NCBI GenBank assembly: GCA_963827315.1
Contig: CAWHAL010000001.1
Coordinates: 496,001-560,000 of the forward strand
Reading direction: 5' to 3'
From: CAVXEF01 sp963827315
GTDB taxonomy: Bacteria; Planctomycetota; Phycisphaerae; Sedimentisphaerales; Anaerobacaceae
Length of the DNA: 64,000 nt
A program made the translations under genes and the position numbers. Positions 1 to 8,515 of this stretch are shown here, piece after piece. The first letter of the stretch is position 1. Each line of letters begins with the position of its first letter. The notes beneath the pieces are model-generated. The model was not told the DNA's origin. It searched no databases and worked only from the letters and a program-made list of their open reading frames with translations.

Positions 1-1
1 T

Positions 2-355
2 CTTACGCAGAAAACCGGGGCGAGACTGCTGCTGAAAAAGATGCCGAACCCACAGCGCTTCGGCGTCGCTCAAATATCCGACACAAGGGTCATCCGCATC
101 GACGAAAAACCAAGAAAACCGGCGTCGGATTACGCCGTTACCGGCATATACTTCTACGATTCCGCCGTCTTTGACATCATACGAACCCTGAAGCCGTCAG
201 CCCGCGGCGAACTTGAAATCACCGATGTAAACAACGCTTACATTGCCAGAGGACAATTGGCCTACGATATCCTCGACGGCTGGTGGACCGACGCCGGAAC
301 CTTTGAATCACTCAATAAAGCCAATGAACTGGTTGCAAAGGAGCCGCCACAATGA
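2..355 (+). CDS. rmlA: Glucose-1-phosphate thymidylyltransferase, 3' part
   Basis: C-terminal part of RmlA/RfbA, which makes dTDP-glucose from dTTP and glucose-1-phosphate, the first step of dTDP-L-rhamnose synthesis. The reading frame is open from base 2, and the first residues (KTGARLLLKK) belong to the family, so the gene is cut by the window edge; the first internal ATG at 41 is not the start. Visible family blocks are RFGVAQ, the IDEKPRKPASDYAVTGIYFYD segment and WWTDAGTFESL near the C-terminus. The stop overlaps the next gene by ATGA, which indicates translational coupling in the rml operon. The N-terminal nucleotide-binding motif lies outside the window. Confidence 0.93.
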   Translation, partial: LTQKTGARLLLKKMPNPQRFGVAQISDTRVIRIDEKPRKPASDYAVTGIYFYDSAVFDIIRTLKPSARGELEITDVNNAYIARGQLAYDILDGWWTDAGTFESLNKANELVAKEPPQ

Positions 356-879
356 CCAAAAAAGCCGCAATGCTAAAAACAGTATTCCAGGACCAGGGGC
401 TGATTATACGCAGCTCCGGAAAGCTTATCGACGGCGTTCAGGCTCGACGCGCAAGAGTAATGCCCGACGAGCGAGGCCGACTGGGAGAAATTTTCAGAGC
501 CGACGACCCCTGGTTTGAAAAATTTGGCCAGGTCTACTTCACGACAACATATCCCGGCGTCGTAAAGGCCTGGCACTATCACAAAAAACAAACAGACCAC
601 TTTTACGTCATAAAAGGAACCGTAAAAATCGCTCTTTACGACCAGCGAAAAGACTCTCCAACTTATGGAATCGTAAATGAGCTTTACCTCAGTGAGCACT
701 GTCCGGGCCTGCTCCGAATACCGCTGGGCGTTCTGCATGGCTGGATGGCTGTCGGACAGACCGAGGCCTACATCGTAAACATCACCTCTGAAGCCTACAA
801 CTACGACGACCCTGATGAATACCGAACCCACCCGCACGAAAATGACATCCCTTACGACTGGACGCAGAAGGATGGCTGA
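352..879 (+). CDS. rmlC: dTDP-4-dehydrorhamnose 3,5-epimerase family protein
   Basis: 175-residue cupin-type epimerase of the RmlC family, close to the usual 180-residue length. RmlC inverts C3 and C5 of dTDP-4-keto-6-deoxyglucose. The cupin core is seen as WHYHKKQTDHFYVIKG near residues 73-88, followed by IALYD and a second strand set ending in LRIPLGVLHGW. It overlaps rmlA by 4 bp and rmlD by 8 bp, so its place in the pathway is supported by context. The sequence around the catalytic histidine differs somewhat from classical RmlC, so a related sugar-nucleotide epimerase or isomerase of the same fold is possible, but the rml neighbours argue for RmlC. Confidence 0.88.
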   Translation: MTKKAAMLKTVFQDQGLIIRSSGKLIDGVQARRARVMPDERGRLGEIFRADDPWFEKFGQVYFTTTYPGVVKAWHYHKKQTDHFYVIKGTVKIALYDQRKDSPTYGIVNELYLSEHCPGLLRIPLGVLHGWMAVGQTEAYIVNITSEAYNYDDPDEYRTHPHENDIPYDWTQKDG

Positions 880-1714
880 GCAGAAAATCGCCATCCTGGG
901 CGGCAAAGGTATGCTCGGCTCCGATGTGTTCCTGGCCTGTCAAAAACACGGCTTTGATGCTGCCGCTCTCGACCTTCCACATTTCGACATCACCAACGCT
1001 GGCCATCTTCGCCAGGTCGTTAGAGATGCCCAAATTATGGTTAATTGTGCCGCCTATACTGACGTCGAGAAAGCCCAAAGTCAGTCTGACCTCGCATACA
1101 AAGTCAACGCCGAGGCCGTCGGCACTCTCGGCTCACTGGCAAAAAACGCCGGTATCTGGCTCCTCCACATCAGCACCGATTTCGTCTTCGACGGCACATC
1201 CGACAGGCCCTACATTGAAACCGACACGCCGAATCCGATAAACGTTTATGGAGCGAGCAAACTCGCCGGCGAAAAGCTTCTGGTTGAAAGCGGCTGCCGA
1301 CATTGTATAATGCGCATCGAGTGGACCTACGGCTCAAACGGCAGTAACTTCGTAACAAAACTTATCGACAAAGCAAAAACCAACAAAGAGATTTCTGTTG
1401 TCGATGACCAGATAGGTTCACCGACGGCAACGACCGAGGTTGCACAAGCCATTTGCGGTCTTGTGCGAAAAAAGCCCGAAGGCCTATTTCATTTTGCAGC
1501 CTCCGGATACGCCAGCCGATTTGAAACGGCAAAGTTCATTTTCGACAGGCTCAAGATGAGGGTTAGTTTAACTAATTGCAAAACCGGCGATTACAAGACG
1601 GCTGCCACAAGACCGTTAAACAGCCGATTCTGTTGTGACAAAATCCAATCTCTTCTGGCTGAACCGATTAAGCCCTGGCAAAAGCCTCTGGCGAAATTCC
1701 TGGAGCGGATATGA
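872..1714 (+). CDS. rmlD: dTDP-4-dehydrorhamnose reductase
   Basis: NAD(P)H-dependent reductase of the extended SDR family that produces dTDP-L-rhamnose. The N-terminal Rossmann motif GGKGMLG, the segment HISTDFVFDG and the catalytic YxxxK (YGASK) are all present. The start at 872 is chosen because the protein then begins with MAEQKIAILGGKG, with the glycine-rich loop at the usual distance; an in-frame ATG at 815 would add 19 uncharacteristic residues and lie deep inside rmlC. About 280 residues, normal for RmlD. It overlaps rmlC upstream and rmlB downstream (ATGAG), so the four rml genes form one transcription unit. Confidence 0.94.
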   Translation: MAEQKIAILGGKGMLGSDVFLACQKHGFDAAALDLPHFDITNAGHLRQVVRDAQIMVNCAAYTDVEKAQSQSDLAYKVNAEAVGTLGSLAKNAGIWLLHISTDFVFDGTSDRPYIETDTPNPINVYGASKLAGEKLLVESGCRHCIMRIEWTYGSNGSNFVTKLIDKAKTNKEISVVDDQIGSPTATTEVAQAICGLVRKKPEGLFHFAASGYASRFETAKFIFDRLKMRVSLTNCKTGDYKTAATRPLNSRFCCDKIQSLLAEPIKPWQKPLAKFLERI

Positions 1715-2724
1715 GAAGAATTCTGGTTACCGGCGGCGCAGGTTTCATCGGAAGCAATTTTGTTCGAATGGCGCTTTCCGAGCATCCTGACTACTTCATC
1801 GCAAACCTCGACAAGCTCACCTACGCCGGCAACCTCGAAAACCTCGCCGGTTTTGAAAACCATCCTAACCACAAATTCATCAAAGGCGACATCCGCGATG
1901 GTCAGCTCGTGGAAGAAATCATCGACCGCTATAAAGTAGATACAGTCATCAACTTTGCAGCCGAAAGCCACGTCGACCGCTCAATCACCGCCCCGAAGGT
2001 CTTTATCGAAACCAACGTTACCGGCACGCTGACCCTGCTCGAAGCAGCACGCGATAAAAAGTTAGAACGATTCATTCAAATTTCAACTGATGAGGTTTAT
2101 GGCGAGCTTGGCCCGACCGGAAAATTCACTGAAGATACGCCTCTTTCGCCCAATTCGCCGTACTCCGCCAGCAAGGCCGCCGCCGACTATCTTGTAAAAG
2201 CCTTCGGCCACACCTGGGGCTTAAAGTACAATATAACCCGCTGCTCAAACAATTACGGCCCATATCAGTTCCCCGAAAAGATGATTCCTCTGATGATAAA
2301 CAACGCCCTCAACGATAAAGGGCTGCCCATCTACGGCGACGGCTTGTATATACGCGATTGGCTGTACGTGTATGACCATTGCACCGCAGTATGGAAGGTC
2401 CTGACCGAAGCCCAGCCGCAGGAAATCTACAACATCGGCGGATGCAATGAGATGACAAATCTCGAACTGGTCGGACTGATACTCAACCGTCTCGGAAAAC
2501 CGGAATCTCTCATCAGGCATGTAAAGGACAGGCCCGGCCACGATAGACGTTACGCCATCGACGCCAAAAAAATAATGACAGAACTCAACTGGCGGCCATC
2601 CGTTTCATTTGAACAGGGAATCCAGAAAACCATCGACTGGTATCTTGAAAACAAAAAATGGCTTAATAGCATCGTCTCCGGCGACTACCAGAAGTATTAC
2701 GACGCTATGTATACAAATCGATAA
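1711..2724 (+). CDS. rmlB: dTDP-glucose 4,6-dehydratase
   Basis: 337-residue SDR-family dehydratase converting dTDP-glucose to dTDP-4-keto-6-deoxyglucose. It begins with the NAD-binding loop TGGAGFIGSNFVRM, contains ISTDEVYGELG (the Thr-Asp-Glu catalytic group) and YSASKAAAD (YxxxK), and has the RCSNNYGPYQFPEKMIPLMI block typical of RmlB. Length and motifs match the family fully. It is the last rml gene here; the order A-C-D-B differs from the common B-D-A-C order, but all four activities are present. Confidence 0.96.
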   Translation: MRRILVTGGAGFIGSNFVRMALSEHPDYFIANLDKLTYAGNLENLAGFENHPNHKFIKGDIRDGQLVEEIIDRYKVDTVINFAAESHVDRSITAPKVFIETNVTGTLTLLEAARDKKLERFIQISTDEVYGELGPTGKFTEDTPLSPNSPYSASKAAADYLVKAFGHTWGLKYNITRCSNNYGPYQFPEKMIPLMINNALNDKGLPIYGDGLYIRDWLYVYDHCTAVWKVLTEAQPQEIYNIGGCNEMTNLELVGLILNRLGKPESLIRHVKDRPGHDRRYAIDAKKIMTELNWRPSVSFEQGIQKTIDWYLENKKWLNSIVSGDYQKYYDAMYTNR

Positions 2725-2748
2725 AACATAAATAAACAACGGAAAAAC

Positions 2749-3426
2749 ATGACGACAGATGTTACTCGGTTGCCGGATAAACCTGCAGAATATTATGAGA
2801 ATCCTCGCAAAGAAATGTTGAAGTATATTCCGCAGGGTGCGAAAACAACTTTGGAATTCGGCTGCGGAAGCGGAAATTTCTCCAGATTGATTAAAACCGA
2901 GCGCCATGCCGAGTGCTGGGGGGTTGAACTACATCCCCATTATGCTGGGAGGGCATCTGAAAAATTGGATAAGGTTATCAACGCAGAGGCGCACCAGGCA
3001 TTGAATCAAATACCGGAAAATTACTTTGACTGCATCATTTTTAATGATGTGCTGGAACATTTGCAGGACCCGTATTCTTTACTTCGAAACGTAAAAAGTA
3101 AGCTCAGCAAATATGGTGTTGTAGTAGCATCAGTCCCAAACGTACGATTCTGGAGTAACTTGAAAGCACTGGTAGTAAACGGCACCTGGGACTATAGGGA
3201 GACCGGAGTATTAGATAAAACACATCTCCGCTTCTTTACATATAACAGTCTGACAAGATTGTTAAAACAACTGGATTACGATATTGTTACCGTGGAAGGG
3301 ATAGGCCCTACCCACAGCACTACATTCAAGATTCTAAAGGTCCTTCTTCCCAATAAACTCAAAGATGCCGAATATCGCCAGTTTGCTTGTGTAATCAAGC
3401 CGAAATCCCATGCCACACATTTTTAA
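2749..3426 (+). CDS. Class I SAM-dependent methyltransferase
   Basis: 225-residue methyltransferase. The SAM-binding motif I is LEFGCGSGNFSRL near residues 31-43, motif II is the acidic GVELHP, and NDVLEHLQDP corresponds to the region after strand 4 (UbiG/Methyltransf_11/23 type). It starts 24 bp after rmlB in the same direction, so it is probably co-transcribed with the rml genes and could methylate a sugar or lipid carrier in polysaccharide synthesis. The substrate cannot be read from the sequence. Confidence 0.82.
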   Translation: MTTDVTRLPDKPAEYYENPRKEMLKYIPQGAKTTLEFGCGSGNFSRLIKTERHAECWGVELHPHYAGRASEKLDKVINAEAHQALNQIPENYFDCIIFNDVLEHLQDPYSLLRNVKSKLSKYGVVVASVPNVRFWSNLKALVVNGTWDYRETGVLDKTHLRFFTYNSLTRLLKQLDYDIVTVEGIGPTHSTTFKILKVLLPNKLKDAEYRQFACVIKPKSHATHF

Positions 3427-3470
3427 TATGAATCGGAACTGCGAATTTGCATACACGAACAGAGAAGCTT

Positions 3471-4448
3471 ATGGCAACTGATGTATCGGTAATAATAGTC
3501 AATTGGAACACACGTAGCCTTCTCGAGAAATGCCTGTCATCGCTTTTTAACTCCACTGACGAAACGTTTCTGGGGGTAATTGTCGTTGATAACGCCAGCA
3601 GTGATGATTCTGCTGAATACGTCCGCCGGCATTTTCCGCAGGTCTGGCTCATACGAAACGATAAAAACGCTGGCCTGCCCGCTGCCAACAACCAGGGCCT
3701 GAACCTCGCCGAGGGAAGAAACATCCTCTTTTTGAATTCAGACACCGTAGTCCACAAAGGTGCCTTAAAGGCGATGTCTGACCTGCTTGATGCCGACCCA
3801 AGGGCCGGACTCTGCACCTGCACACTGCTCAACGAGGACGGCTCCATACAGTCGAATGTCCGTCGCTTCCCATCTTTTCGCGCAATGCTGCAGCGATACA
3901 CAGTCCTGAAATACCTCGGCCTGTTCCGCTCCGCCAGAGCTTCTTATAGGATGCGCGACTTCTCCTACGACAAAGTCGCCCCAGTCGACCAGGTTATGGG
4001 CGCTGCCATAATGGTCAAACGAAACTTATTCGAACACATCACAGCCTGGGATGAAAACCTGTTTTTTTATTTCGAAGAGACCGACCTGTGTTACCGCGCA
4101 AGAAAAGCGGGCTTTCTAACCTTTTTCACGCCGAACAGCCGAATCACGCACATCGGCCGAGCCAGTTCAAGCCTGCTGCCTTCACACACAACGCACGCAA
4201 TGTTTTTCAAAAGCATGTTCTATTATTTCCGCAAGCACAAAGGTAAATTCAGAACATCCCTTTTCGCCGTAATTTTTAAGCCGGGGGTGTACCTTTATAT
4301 GTTCTGCGAGATGATTTTCGGATTCTGGGCCGCTTCTATTTATTGGTGTTTAAGACGCGACAGCCGCAAAATTCATCAAAAACTGCAGCGCTCTCACCAG
4401 TCCTTCTTATTCCTCGCCAAAGATGGCCTAAGCTTCCTCTTGTACTGA
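3471..4448 (+). CDS. Family 2 glycosyltransferase (rhamnosyltransferase-like)
   Basis: GT-A fold glycosyltransferase of the GT2/WbbL type. The protein begins MATDVSVIIVNWNTRS; the ATG at 3471 is preferred over the TTG at 3447 because a GAGAAG ribosome-binding site precedes it. Seen are VDNASSDDSAEY, the metal-binding LNSDTVV (DxD-like) and the acceptor motif FFYFEETDLCYRARKAGF (EETDLCxR). A hydrophobic C-terminal stretch (FKPGVYLYMFCEMIFGFWAASIY) suggests membrane association. With a complete dTDP-rhamnose pathway just upstream, transfer of rhamnose to a surface glycan is a reasonable inference. Confidence 0.85.
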   Translation: MATDVSVIIVNWNTRSLLEKCLSSLFNSTDETFLGVIVVDNASSDDSAEYVRRHFPQVWLIRNDKNAGLPAANNQGLNLAEGRNILFLNSDTVVHKGALKAMSDLLDADPRAGLCTCTLLNEDGSIQSNVRRFPSFRAMLQRYTVLKYLGLFRSARASYRMRDFSYDKVAPVDQVMGAAIMVKRNLFEHITAWDENLFFYFEETDLCYRARKAGFLTFFTPNSRITHIGRASSSLLPSHTTHAMFFKSMFYYFRKHKGKFRTSLFAVIFKPGVYLYMFCEMIFGFWAASIYWCLRRDSRKIHQKLQRSHQSFLFLAKDGLSFLLY

Positions 4449-4450
4449 GC

Positions 4451-5578
4451 TTATAAAAACTTTCTATAAACATCGAGTGTCTTTGCAGCCGTTTTCTTCC
4501 AGCTAAACCCTTTACTCCGATTAAAGCCAAGGCTGATAAGCCTTTTCCTAATCTCGATGTCACCGCAGATTTTCACCATCGCATCTGATATCGATTCTGT
4601 ATTGTACGGGTCAACATATAACGCCGCCTCGCCCGCGACCTCCGGCATCGAAGAACAATCGCTCGTGATAACCGGAACGCCGCAGCCAAAGGCCTCCAGA
4701 ATCGGTATCCCAAAGCCCTCATAAAGACTCGCAAAAACCAACCCCCGTGAGCAGCAAAGCAAATCTCTCACCTCTTCTACGGGCCCCGCTAAGATAATAC
4801 TCTCGCCGGTTTCACCGAAAGTAGATATCCTCAATGCTTCATCATCCCTCGGTAAGTTTCCCACAACAACCAGCTTGAAGTTGTCAGGCAACCGCCTTTT
4901 TGCCAAAATAAAGGCCTCGATTATCCGTGTGACATTCTTGCGCCTGTCCGGCGATGAAAACGCTATAAAATAATTCCCTAATTCGGTTCCTAATCTCTGT
5001 GCCAGTTGCTTTTTGATTTGCTGCTTTTCATCTTCCGCCGCGGGCACAAACCCATTACCGGCCGCAATATGAACAACATCAACTTTTCCCTCCGCTATGT
5101 CGAATAATTCACACAGGTCATTTTTGGTGGCCTGTGAAATTGCAATAAAGTGCTCAGCCCGTTTAATCGCCAGTTCAAAAAATTTCGCTTTCGACCTTCG
5201 ATAAAGCTGTGGCATCTTAAAACGCCGCAGGTCATGAACGACAAGTAGCCGCGGCTTATACTTCGTCGGCGGCATCAGGTGATGGCAGCAGTGATACAAA
5301 TCAAATTCACCTGTAAAATACTCCAGCTTGGGGAAATTACTCCACCGCCACAGATTCTCCAGCCACCGCATCTTTATAGAAGTGCTTTTGAGCTTCGCCC
5401 AGTCCCCCAGGCCTTCTTTCACGACCTTCGCCTGCCCGGAAAATCGCTTCGAGTGAAAAAGCAGAAACTCCTCTTTTTCTTCAAGTTCTTCAAAACCTGC
5501 CAGCAACCCCGTCCCATACGAGTGGAAACCGGAAAACCTGTTCACTAAAATCGGATTAAAATCAAACGCGATTCGCAT
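4451..5578 (-). CDS. Family 4 (GT1-like) glycosyltransferase
   Basis: 375-residue GT-B glycosyltransferase. The C-terminal half carries FSSPDRRKNVTRIIEAF (donor-domain start), and YEGFGIPILEAFGCGVPVITSDCSSMPEVAG, with the EX7E-type glutamates of the GT4 family. The N-terminal half includes HDLRRFKMPQLYRRSK, as in mannosyl- and rhamnosyl-transferases of O-antigen clusters. It converges with the plus-strand GT2 gene with only 2 bp between stop codons, so transcripts of the two units must overlap. Acceptor and donor are unknown; it probably belongs to the same polysaccharide locus. Confidence 0.85.
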   Translation of the reverse strand: MRIAFDFNPILVNRFSGFHSYGTGLLAGFEELEEKEEFLLFHSKRFSGQAKVVKEGLGDWAKLKSTSIKMRWLENLWRWSNFPKLEYFTGEFDLYHCCHHLMPPTKYKPRLLVVHDLRRFKMPQLYRRSKAKFFELAIKRAEHFIAISQATKNDLCELFDIAEGKVDVVHIAAGNGFVPAAEDEKQQIKKQLAQRLGTELGNYFIAFSSPDRRKNVTRIIEAFILAKRRLPDNFKLVVVGNLPRDDEALRISTFGETGESIILAGPVEEVRDLLCCSRGLVFASLYEGFGIPILEAFGCGVPVITSDCSSMPEVAGEAALYVDPYNTESISDAMVKICGDIEIRKRLISLGFNRSKGFSWKKTAAKTLDVYRKFL

Positions 5579-5638
5579 CTGACGGATTTGCTTTCGTAAC
5601 TCCGCAGCCTCGAAATTACCGCTTTGTTCACAATTTTA

Positions 5639-5653
5639 TACGCCGCAGGCGTA
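5639..5653. repeat. 15-bp palindrome (TACGCC-GCA-GGCGTA)
   Basis: Perfect inverted repeat with a 3-nt centre, located between two minus-strand genes. It belongs to a family of similar palindromes in this window (12628, 20445, 32149, 36615, 57757). A second imperfect copy (acccgccgcag) follows directly. No terminator T-run is attached. Confidence 0.6.
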
Positions 5654-5673
5654 CGTACCCGCCGCAGACCCAT

Positions 5674-7824
5674 CTATGCGGGCACTATGAGTTGCGTCTC
5701 GTACAGACTCTGATACAGAGGACACACATGCATAAGTTCTTCGTGATGTCCCTGTGCCACAATTCGGCCGTCGTCCATCACCACTATCACATCCGCATTG
5801 ACAACCGTGCTGAATCTGTGGGCGATTATAAAACTGGTCCTGTCACGCATAATCTCTTCGATAGCCACGTGTATCTTGGCTTCGCTGTCGGCATCAACCT
5901 GGCTGGTCGCCTCGTCGAAAATCAGTATCGCAGGATTCCTCAAAATCGCCCTCGCTATGACAATTCTCTGCAATTGTCCCCCGCTGAGGCCCGCGCCCTG
6001 CTCGCCGATAACCGCATCATAACCATTGGGCAGCAGAGAAATAAACTCGTCGGCAAAAGAGCGTTTCGCCGCATCTATTATTTCCGCCCGCGTAGCGCCA
6101 GCCTTACCATAGGCGATGTTCGCCGCTATAGTATCATTAAATGTCACCGCATCCTGTGTAACCATCCCAATCTGGCTCCGCAGACTAAACAGCGTCGCGT
6201 CGCGAATATCTTTTCCGTCTATCAAAATCTGGCCGCTGTCAACGTCGTAAAACCTCGGTATCAGATTCGCCAGAGTCGTCTTGCCGGAGCCGTTGGGCCC
6301 GACGATTGCAATGTTATGTCCCGCCTGCACTGAAAGGTTGATTCCTTTTAACATCGGCTTTTCTACGCCGGGATATGTAAATACGACATTCCTGAATTCT
6401 ATCCGCTCCGCCAGCGGCGGCAGCTCAACCGCGCCGCCTTTTTGTACCTCTCTGGGCTCATCTAATATCTGGAACACACGCTCAGCAGCCGCATTAGCCT
6501 CCTGAACCCGATTCCAGACGTCGCTTGTCCTGCGAAACGAATCGGCCGTCGCGCCCAACAAAACAAGCAGCGTAAAGAAATCGCTCGGCTGCATCGTACC
6601 CTTGTAAACCCACTGCGCGGCGAACCCCAGACCGACACAGCCTGCTATCATACCGAGTGTCTCCATAATCGGACTGGCGATGGCATCGACCTTGGCAATG
6701 CGAAATTGCTGCTTTAGAAGTTCTCGGTTGACCGCCTCGAAATGGGCACCCTCATACTCCTGCTGGTTATAAACCTTTACCACTCTCACGAAGCCTATTG
6801 CCTCTCTCAGCTTGTTCAACATTACGGCCCAGTTCGCAAGAGACTTCTTGGTCGCTCGTTTCATCTTTCTTCCCAGTTTCGTAAGGGCAAGAAGCGACGC
6901 AGGCGCCGCAAGCAGAAATACCAGTGTAAGGTTCCGGTCTATCCACATCGCACACGCAATCATCCCCAGCGCCTTCAAAGGCTCACCAAGAGTTTTGCCG
7001 AGCAAAACCTTAATACCGTTTTCGATTGACGCCGTGTCTCGAACCAGCCTGCTGACGGTATCGCTCGGCCCGTCTTTCGCAAAAAAGCCGACCGGCAATT
7101 CCATTGCATGCCTGAACGTATCCTCACGAAGGCGAGCAAGGGACGTACTAACCACCTTTTGAACCGTATAATCCTGATAGAACCGGCAGATGCACCGAAT
7201 CACCGTAAAAACCGCTATCAAAAAGATAATAAAAAGCACCGCCTTCTTCTTTGTTGCCCTGCTCTGGTCGTCCGGCACAAAACGAAGGAGCCTCTGCGCA
7301 TAATTAGCATAAAAGGGCTTCCCTCCGCACCGAAGCTCTCCTGTCGCCGTCTGTGGTATTCCTCTTTCGTCCAGACGGCGGTATTGAATCACTATCGACC
7401 CAACTTCGGATATCGTCGCCAGCTCACGAATCAGTATCCCTGATGGTATCTTGTCCACCGTACCACTGACCACGCTGCTGCCGGCGCCGACAATTAAGTC
7501 ATCACACCTGAGTCCTGCCTTATCTCCGCCCCCGTTTTTTCTGACGGCTGCCACACGCAAATGATAGGCAATTTGAGGATTGTTAGGGTCCAGAAGTTCG
7601 GCTTTATCCGGCACATAAAAGTTTATCCCGTACCTATTTTCACTGATTTTGCGGTTCACCCATCCGTGCAGGCCTTCCTCACCCATCATAACCTTCAGCA
7701 GTGGAAGGACCGTCACAACGCTGAGCGAAAAAAGAATACTGATAAGTATCGCGCTGCAGACTATCGTCACCAGTCTCGGCCATTGCGGCCAGACGTATCC
7801 GAATGCTCGCCTAAATGCCATCAT
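5674..7824 (-). CDS. MsbA-like ABC exporter with PDZ-like periplasmic insertion
   Basis: Half-transporter of about 716 residues with fused membrane and ATPase domains. ATPase motifs: Walker A GPNGSGKTT (509-517), LSGGQ (613-617), Walker B ILIFDE (633-638), H-loop His669. The domain order fits type-IV exporters such as MsbA (lipid A flippase). The start at 7824 (MMAFRRAFGYVWPQW) is chosen because a purine-rich GAGAGAG lies upstream and the longer frame adds non-family residues. Unusually, about 150 residues lie between the first and second membrane helices (roughly 45-192). Within them, residues 88-168 look like a PDZ domain: GGGDKAGLRCDDLI matches the carboxylate-loop and GDxI region, and SEVGSIVIQYRR the last strand. 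A sigma70-like promoter lies at 7905-7933. Confidence 0.87.
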   Translation of the reverse strand: MMAFRRAFGYVWPQWPRLVTIVCSAILISILFSLSVVTVLPLLKVMMGEEGLHGWVNRKISENRYGINFYVPDKAELLDPNNPQIAYHLRVAAVRKNGGGDKAGLRCDDLIVGAGSSVVSGTVDKIPSGILIRELATISEVGSIVIQYRRLDERGIPQTATGELRCGGKPFYANYAQRLLRFVPDDQSRATKKKAVLFIIFLIAVFTVIRCICRFYQDYTVQKVVSTSLARLREDTFRHAMELPVGFFAKDGPSDTVSRLVRDTASIENGIKVLLGKTLGEPLKALGMIACAMWIDRNLTLVFLLAAPASLLALTKLGRKMKRATKKSLANWAVMLNKLREAIGFVRVVKVYNQQEYEGAHFEAVNRELLKQQFRIAKVDAIASPIMETLGMIAGCVGLGFAAQWVYKGTMQPSDFFTLLVLLGATADSFRRTSDVWNRVQEANAAAERVFQILDEPREVQKGGAVELPPLAERIEFRNVVFTYPGVEKPMLKGINLSVQAGHNIAIVGPNGSGKTTLANLIPRFYDVDSGQILIDGKDIRDATLFSLRSQIGMVTQDAVTFNDTIAANIAYGKAGATRAEIIDAAKRSFADEFISLLPNGYDAVIGEQGAGLSGGQLQRIVIARAILRNPAILIFDEATSQVDADSEAKIHVAIEEIMRDRTSFIIAHRFSTVVNADVIVVMDDGRIVAQGHHEELMHVCPLYQSLYETQLIVPA

Positions 7825-7904
7825 AACCGTAACTCTCTCTGTTGTTTGCTTTGCTCTCTCGCCCGGCTCACAAATTCTGCGCAAAACCAATGGATGACCC
7901 ACGC

Positions 7905-7933
7905 ACGATAGCACACCGCCAACCATCGGTCAA
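7905..7933 (-). promoter_or_regulatory. Sigma70-like promoter for the ABC exporter
   Basis: On the minus strand, TTGACC (7928-7933) and TATCGT (7905-7910) are separated by 17 bp. Transcription would start near 7898, giving a leader of about 75 nt before the exporter start at 7824. It lies downstream of the terminator at 8035-8086, so the exporter would not depend on read-through from the small-RNA promoter. Confidence 0.45.
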
Positions 7934-8034
7934 GCAATTTGCAAATCCCCCAAAAAATCAACCCCATGTTCACCCTCAACACAGTCAAAGGGTTTTACGT
8001 GGGGTTTTGGCGTCGAAAAATACTAAATGCGCAT

Positions 8035-8086
8035 AAAAAAGGGAGACGCAGGCACTTTACATTTGCTCAACGTCACCCCGCCTCCC
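8035..8086 (-). terminator. Intrinsic terminator of the candidate small RNA
   Basis: Minus-strand stem of 8 bp (GGGAGGCG with CGTCTCCC, one G-U pair), a loop of about 30 nt that may fold further, and a run of six T at 8035-8040. Orientation fits the promoter at 8157-8185. Confidence 0.6.
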
Positions 8087-8150
8087 TGTTGCAAAGCGCC
8101 TTTTTGGCTATTCTATCCATTTGGCGAAACCGCCAGACTGCGCTTGCAAC
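8035..8150 (-). ncRNA. Candidate structured small RNA
   Basis: No gene fits this interval, but it has the full anatomy of a small RNA gene on the minus strand. The promoter at 8157-8185 puts the start at about 8150, exactly the first base of an 11-12 nt closing stem (8140-8150 pairs with 8088-8099 with one bulged base). Inside it is a perfect 5-bp hairpin with a 4-nt loop (8122-8135). The RNA ends in an 8-bp stem (8079-8086 with 8041-8048, one G-U pair) followed by six U. Length about 115 nt. It does not match tRNA, SRP RNA, 6S RNA or riboswitch classes I know. It could alternatively be an attenuated leader of the exporter gene. Confidence 0.6.
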
Positions 8151-8156
8151 ATTATC

Positions 8157-8185
8157 ATTTTACAGAAACCTGCAACAGTTGTCAA
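8157..8185 (-). promoter_or_regulatory. Strong sigma70-like promoter
   Basis: On the minus strand, a perfect TTGACA (8180-8185) lies 17 bp before TAAAAT (8157-8162, five of six consensus bases). Predicted start about 8150. It drives the candidate small RNA and not an open reading frame. Confidence 0.65.
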
Positions 8186-8445
8186 GCTTTACAATCCCGC
8201 CACGCCCTATTTTTTTGAGATAGCCCTGATATTGTAAGATGCGCACCCCGGATAGCCCGCGTCATTTCTGAAATATGAAGGTATGGGTGAAAATCCCGCT
8301 ATTTCAGAGTGACCCGCCCCGGACATCAAATTTATCCGCCTATAGCGGAAAACACTAAACTACCCAGGCGACAAAGACCGATTTCCTAATTTTAGGCGAA
8401 ACAAACAACGCTCGTAACCCCTTGCTGGGGGCAGCGAATTTTCTT

Positions 8446-8473
8446 TTGACAACGGCTTTTAGCCCGATAATAT
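8446..8473 (+). promoter_or_regulatory. Sigma70-like promoter for the Ser/Thr kinase gene
   Basis: Perfect TTGACA at 8446-8451 and TAATAT at 8468-8473, with 16 bp between. Transcription would start near 8480, about 35 nt before the kinase start codon at 8516. Confidence 0.6.
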
Positions 8474-8515
8474 GATGGGCTTTGATGCTTTATCCAGACA
8501 GAGCGTACAACAATC

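Noticed and set aside
373..906. Long minus-strand open frame opposite rmlC.
   Set aside because: It is the antisense shadow of a clearly coding, motif-bearing gene and has no family features.
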